A DNA stretch of 8,339 nt, taken from Phycisphaeraceae bacterium. GTDB taxonomy: Bacteria; Planctomycetota; Phycisphaerae; Phycisphaerales; Phycisphaeraceae. Numbering within the stretch: position 1 is the stretch's first letter; each line of letters begins with the position of its first letter. The stretch spans positions 1 through 8,339 of the forward strand of contig JAJDCT010000324.1 of NCBI GenBank assembly GCA_029260695.1. The letters are read 5' to 3'. This document shows, piece after piece, positions 6,027-8,339 of the stretch. The position numbers were made by a program, and so were the translations under genes. The notes beneath the pieces are model-generated. The model saw only the letters and a list, made by a program, of their open reading frames with translations, had not been told where the DNA came from and made no database searches.

Positions 6027-6710
6027 GTGGATAAGAAGACCAAACGCATCATCGTCGGGATCAGCGGAGCCAGCGGGGCCGTGTATGCGCAACGGATCAT
6101 CGGGCTGCTACTGAGCGCTGATGTCGAAACGCACCTGGTTGTCTCGCCGCTTGGCCAACGCCTGCTGCACGAAGAGCTGGGCATGGAGGGTGTGAACTTG
6201 GCGGCGCTCGCGGGATTATCAGGAGGTGATGACCAGTCGCCACCACCACCGAATCTGATCCTGCACAACTACCGCGACGTTGGTGCACCGATCGCGTCGG
6301 GGTCGTTCCAGCACGACGGGATGATCGTGATCCCCTGCACATCCAACACGCTGGGCTGTGTCGCCAACGGCTCAGCGCAGAACCTGATGCACAGAGCGGC
6401 CCACGTCACGCTCAAAGAGCGCCGTAAGCTGGTGCTGGTCCACCGGGAGATGCCGTTGTCGCTTGTGGATATCCGCAACATGCAGGCCGTGACAGAGGCC
6501 GGGGGGATCATCGCGCCGGCGAACCCGGGATTTTACATGCTGCCGCAGACGATCGACGGCCTGATTGACTTCGTCGTCGGTCGGTGCCTGGACCTGCTGG
6601 GTGTCGATCACACGCTGAACGTGCGTTGGTCTGAACAAGGCCCAACCAACACCCAAGACAAGCCAGGCGGCAAGCGTCCACAAGGCGAAGTGGGGGCCGG
6701 CCCACGTTGA
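6027..6710 (+). CDS. ubiX: UbiX-type flavin prenyltransferase
   Basis: UbiX joins a dimethylallyl group to FMN, making the prenylated FMN cofactor needed by UbiD-type decarboxylases. The product has 227 residues; the family usually has 185-210. Visible family motifs are IIVGISGASGAVYAQRI (8-24, nucleotide-binding start), ASGSFQHDGMIVIPCTSNTLG (90-110), the LMHRAAHVTLKERRKLVLVHREMPLS region (120-145) and GFYMLPQTIDGLIDFVVGR (168-186). K130, R140, E141 and Y170 sit where the active-site Lys, Arg-Glu and Tyr of characterised UbiX proteins are. The extra length is a Gly/Pro-rich insert near 62-77 and a polar tail from about 202. The start is GTG at 6027 with AGGGA six bases before it. The stop overlaps the start of ubiA. 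Because planctomycetes make menaquinone rather than ubiquinone, this is probably the UbiX partner (MqnM-like) of the futalosine route; that role is inference. Confidence 0.92.
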   Translation: MDKKTKRIIVGISGASGAVYAQRIIGLLLSADVETHLVVSPLGQRLLHEELGMEGVNLAALAGLSGGDDQSPPPPNLILHNYRDVGAPIASGSFQHDGMIVIPCTSNTLGCVANGSAQNLMHRAAHVTLKERRKLVLVHREMPLSLVDIRNMQAVTEAGGIIAPANPGFYMLPQTIDGLIDFVVGRCLDLLGVDHTLNVRWSEQGPTNTQDKPGGKRPQGEVGAGPR

Positions 6711-7636
6711 CTGTGACGCACCCCGCTAAACCTATCGACACGCTGCCAGGGAAGTTGGCGGCGGTCGCCGGGGATATCAAACTCAGCCACACGGTGTTCG
6801 CGATGCCTTTTGCGCTGATGGCGACATTTCTCTCGGCAGGGTCGGTCGATCGGCTACCGAGTTTCGGTGAGTTCGGGTTGATCGTGTTGTGCATGTTCCT
6901 GGCGCGAACCGTAGCGATGACGGTGAACCGCCTGGCCGACGCCGGCTTGGATTCGAGCAACCCGCGCACCGCCGGGCGGACACTCCCCAGCGGCCGACTC
7001 GATCGGCGGTTTGTGCTTCTCACCACCGTGATCTGCGCAGCGGCATTCGTCGCAGCGGCAGGTAGTTTCTGGCTCCTACGAGGTAACCCCTGGCCGGTGA
7101 TCCTTTCGCCTCTGGTGCTGGCTTATCTGGCGGGGTACAGCTACACCAAACGGTTCACCTGGCTTTGTCATATTTACCTGGGGACCGCGTTGGCGCTCAG
7201 CCCGATCGCCGCGGTGATCGCGATCGAGCCTGGCTATCTGGGTGTGGCCGAGCCCTGGCTGCTTACCGGGATGGTGGCGTGTTGGGTCGGGGGGTTCGAT
7301 GTGATCTACGCGCTGCAGGATGTTGAGCACGACAGATCTTTGGGGTTGTATTCGATGCCTGCAAAGCTTGGCATCCACAGGGCGCTATGGATAAGCCGGT
7401 CGCTGCACGTCATCGCGACGGCTTGCCTGCTTTTGCTGTGGGACACAAGCCCCGCGTTAGGCGTGGTCTTCCTGGCAGCATCAATACTAACCCTCGCCCT
7501 ACTCCTGCTTGAACACGCACTGGTCTGGCGTTCCAAGACACACCACATCAACGCCGCTTTCCTGACAGTCAACGGCGTGATCAGCCTGCTCCTGGGCGCA
7601 GCGGGGATCGTGGAAGTGGTTACGTCCCTTAAGTGA
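6707..7636 (+). CDS. UbiA-family prenyltransferase (probably MqnP-like, menaquinone synthesis)
   Basis: UbiA enzymes are integral membrane proteins that attach a polyprenyl chain to an aromatic ring. The product has 309 residues and about 8-9 hydrophobic spans. The first Asp motif is NRLADAGLDSSNPRTAGR (74-91; N74, D78, D82) and the second is DVIYALQDVEHD (198-209; D198, D205, D209); these bind Mg-diphosphate. YSYTKRF (144-150) is the typical basic loop and SMPAKLG (216-222) follows the second motif. The NPRTxxR form resembles the menaquinone-type enzymes that act on 1,4-dihydroxy-6-naphthoate, but 4-hydroxybenzoate prenyltransferases are close relatives. The TTG at 6707 overlaps the ubiX stop (TTGA), implying translational coupling; a GTG at 6713 is the alternative start. 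Pairing with ubiX supports a quinone role. The partner ubiD (MqnL-like) is not in this window. Confidence 0.88.
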   Translation: MTVTHPAKPIDTLPGKLAAVAGDIKLSHTVFAMPFALMATFLSAGSVDRLPSFGEFGLIVLCMFLARTVAMTVNRLADAGLDSSNPRTAGRTLPSGRLDRRFVLLTTVICAAAFVAAAGSFWLLRGNPWPVILSPLVLAYLAGYSYTKRFTWLCHIYLGTALALSPIAAVIAIEPGYLGVAEPWLLTGMVACWVGGFDVIYALQDVEHDRSLGLYSMPAKLGIHRALWISRSLHVIATACLLLLWDTSPALGVVFLAASILTLALLLLEHALVWRSKTHHINAAFLTVNGVISLLLGAAGIVEVVTSLK

Positions 7637-7658
7637 TCCGCCTCGATCAAACGGCCGA

Positions 7659-8339
7659 TCAGACGTGGTCCAGATCAGAAAATCCTAACGGGAGCGGGCA
7701 CCATGAAGCGAGTATCGACGCGGATTTGGGTAAGGCGGCGACCGTAGATGTCGGACCCGGGCCAAACAACAACCGTGTCGCCATCAGCGGGTCCAGCGAC
7801 AAGTCCGGCTCACGATCGGTTACCTGGCAACGTGCCCCATCTGCATCAACCGCGAGCGAGATCGCGGACGCTGAGTCTTTGATGCCGAGTATGACCGAGC
7901 CATGCGGCAGCGGTTCGGCTGCGTGCTGAGCTTTGAGCAGTGCATCGACAACGGGTACCCAGTTAAATATCTGCCAATTCCCCCCCGACTCGATACGCAG
8001 CATCTCCACAAACTCATTGAGCCGACGCAGCACCGGGCCGGCCGGGGCCCGTAATAACACCTTCACACATTCGGTGGCCTGACCGGCCCAGGCCCGGACA
8101 ATCTGCGCCGCGGTTTCGGGGTCTTCAGCGACTAATTCATTCACCACCAGATTATCCCGGTCGGGCGTGATGTACCCGACAATCTGCCCATTGCGGTTGC
8201 GCGCAAGAGACGGGCTGCTGTGCCAACTGCGCAGATAGTCGTAGAACGACTCGGCTGGCCTGACACAATGCACCGGCTGCGCGTCGTGCAGGGCCTTGAG
8301 CTTTGCGATGGTATCGGCGTCGTCTGTGACAGGCTCTAA
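7659..8339 (-). CDS. GNAT-like acetyltransferase with SCP2-like C-terminus (5' end outside window)
   Basis: The minus-strand frame is open to the right edge, so the 226 residues seen are the C-terminal part of a longer protein; the GTG at 8273 is probably internal because the reading frame continues in plausible protein to the edge. The segment RPAESFYDYLRSWHSSP...NGQIVGYI with NELVAEDPETAAQIVRAW resembles the second half of an Eis-like GNAT domain, including the strand before the acetyl-CoA loop. The final 100 residues (GSVILGIKDSASAISLAVD, then ATRLLFGPGPTSTVAALP and a hydrophobic end) resemble the SCP2-like tail of such multi-domain acetyltransferases. The substrate is unknown. The gene converges on ubiA with only 22 bp between the stops. 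The family call is from pattern memory and moderate; catalytic residues are likely in the missing part. Confidence 0.6.
   Translation of the reverse strand, partial: LEPVTDDADTIAKLKALHDAQPVHCVRPAESFYDYLRSWHSSPSLARNRNGQIVGYITPDRDNLVVNELVAEDPETAAQIVRAWAGQATECVKVLLRAPAGPVLRRLNEFVEMLRIESGGNWQIFNWVPVVDALLKAQHAAEPLPHGSVILGIKDSASAISLAVDADGARCQVTDREPDLSLDPLMATRLLFGPGPTSTVAALPKSASILASWCPLPLGFSDLDHV

Noticed and set aside
6219..6258. Perfect AGGAGGTGA followed by ATG inside ubiX
   Set aside because: The ATG directly abuts the motif with no spacing and the frame encodes only nine residues; the bases are explained by Ser-Gly-Gly-Asp codons of UbiX. Chance is the simplest reading.

Overview
The window is a GC-rich, gene-dense stretch of bacterial chromosome that looks ordinary: no mobile element, CRISPR array, integrase or obvious foreign island. 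The mix of genes suggests a planctomycete, possibly of the Phycisphaerae. It has a monofunctional aspartokinase of the clostridial/planctomycete type, a UbiX-UbiA pair of the kind used for menaquinone, two short lineage-type proteins of unknown function, and TACAAT-like -10 boxes very close to start codons. That placement is inference, since no rRNA or marker gene is present.

Left part (1-1757), minus strand: a tRNA-Leu(GAG) gene with its own sigma70-like promoter and an intrinsic terminator, followed by recN (DNA repair ATPase), whose 3' end lies beyond the left edge. The long plus-strand reading frames here are antisense shadows of recN.

Middle (1758-5905), plus strand: a divergent intergenic region with two adjacent GC-rich inverted repeats leads into the aspartokinase gene (first step of the lysine/threonine/methionine/DAP pathway). 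Then come an AEC-type membrane transporter, a small soluble protein of unknown function that probably has a leaderless mRNA, and a membrane-anchored protein of unknown function with a Ser/Gly/Asp linker.

Right part (5906-8339): a promoter preceded by three 9-bp G-rich repeats spaced exactly 11 bp apart drives ubiX and ubiA, which overlap by 4 bp. UbiX makes prenylated FMN for a UbiD-type decarboxylase and UbiA is a membrane prenyltransferase; together they probably serve the late menaquinone (futalosine-type) pathway, but no ubiD is in view. A GNAT/SCP2-like gene converges from the right, ends 22 bp from ubiA and is cut by the right edge.

I found no clear new biological system. The observations most worth checking are the phased repeats at the ubiX promoter, the glycine-rich insertion in RecN, the putative leaderless gene, and the two unassigned proteins.
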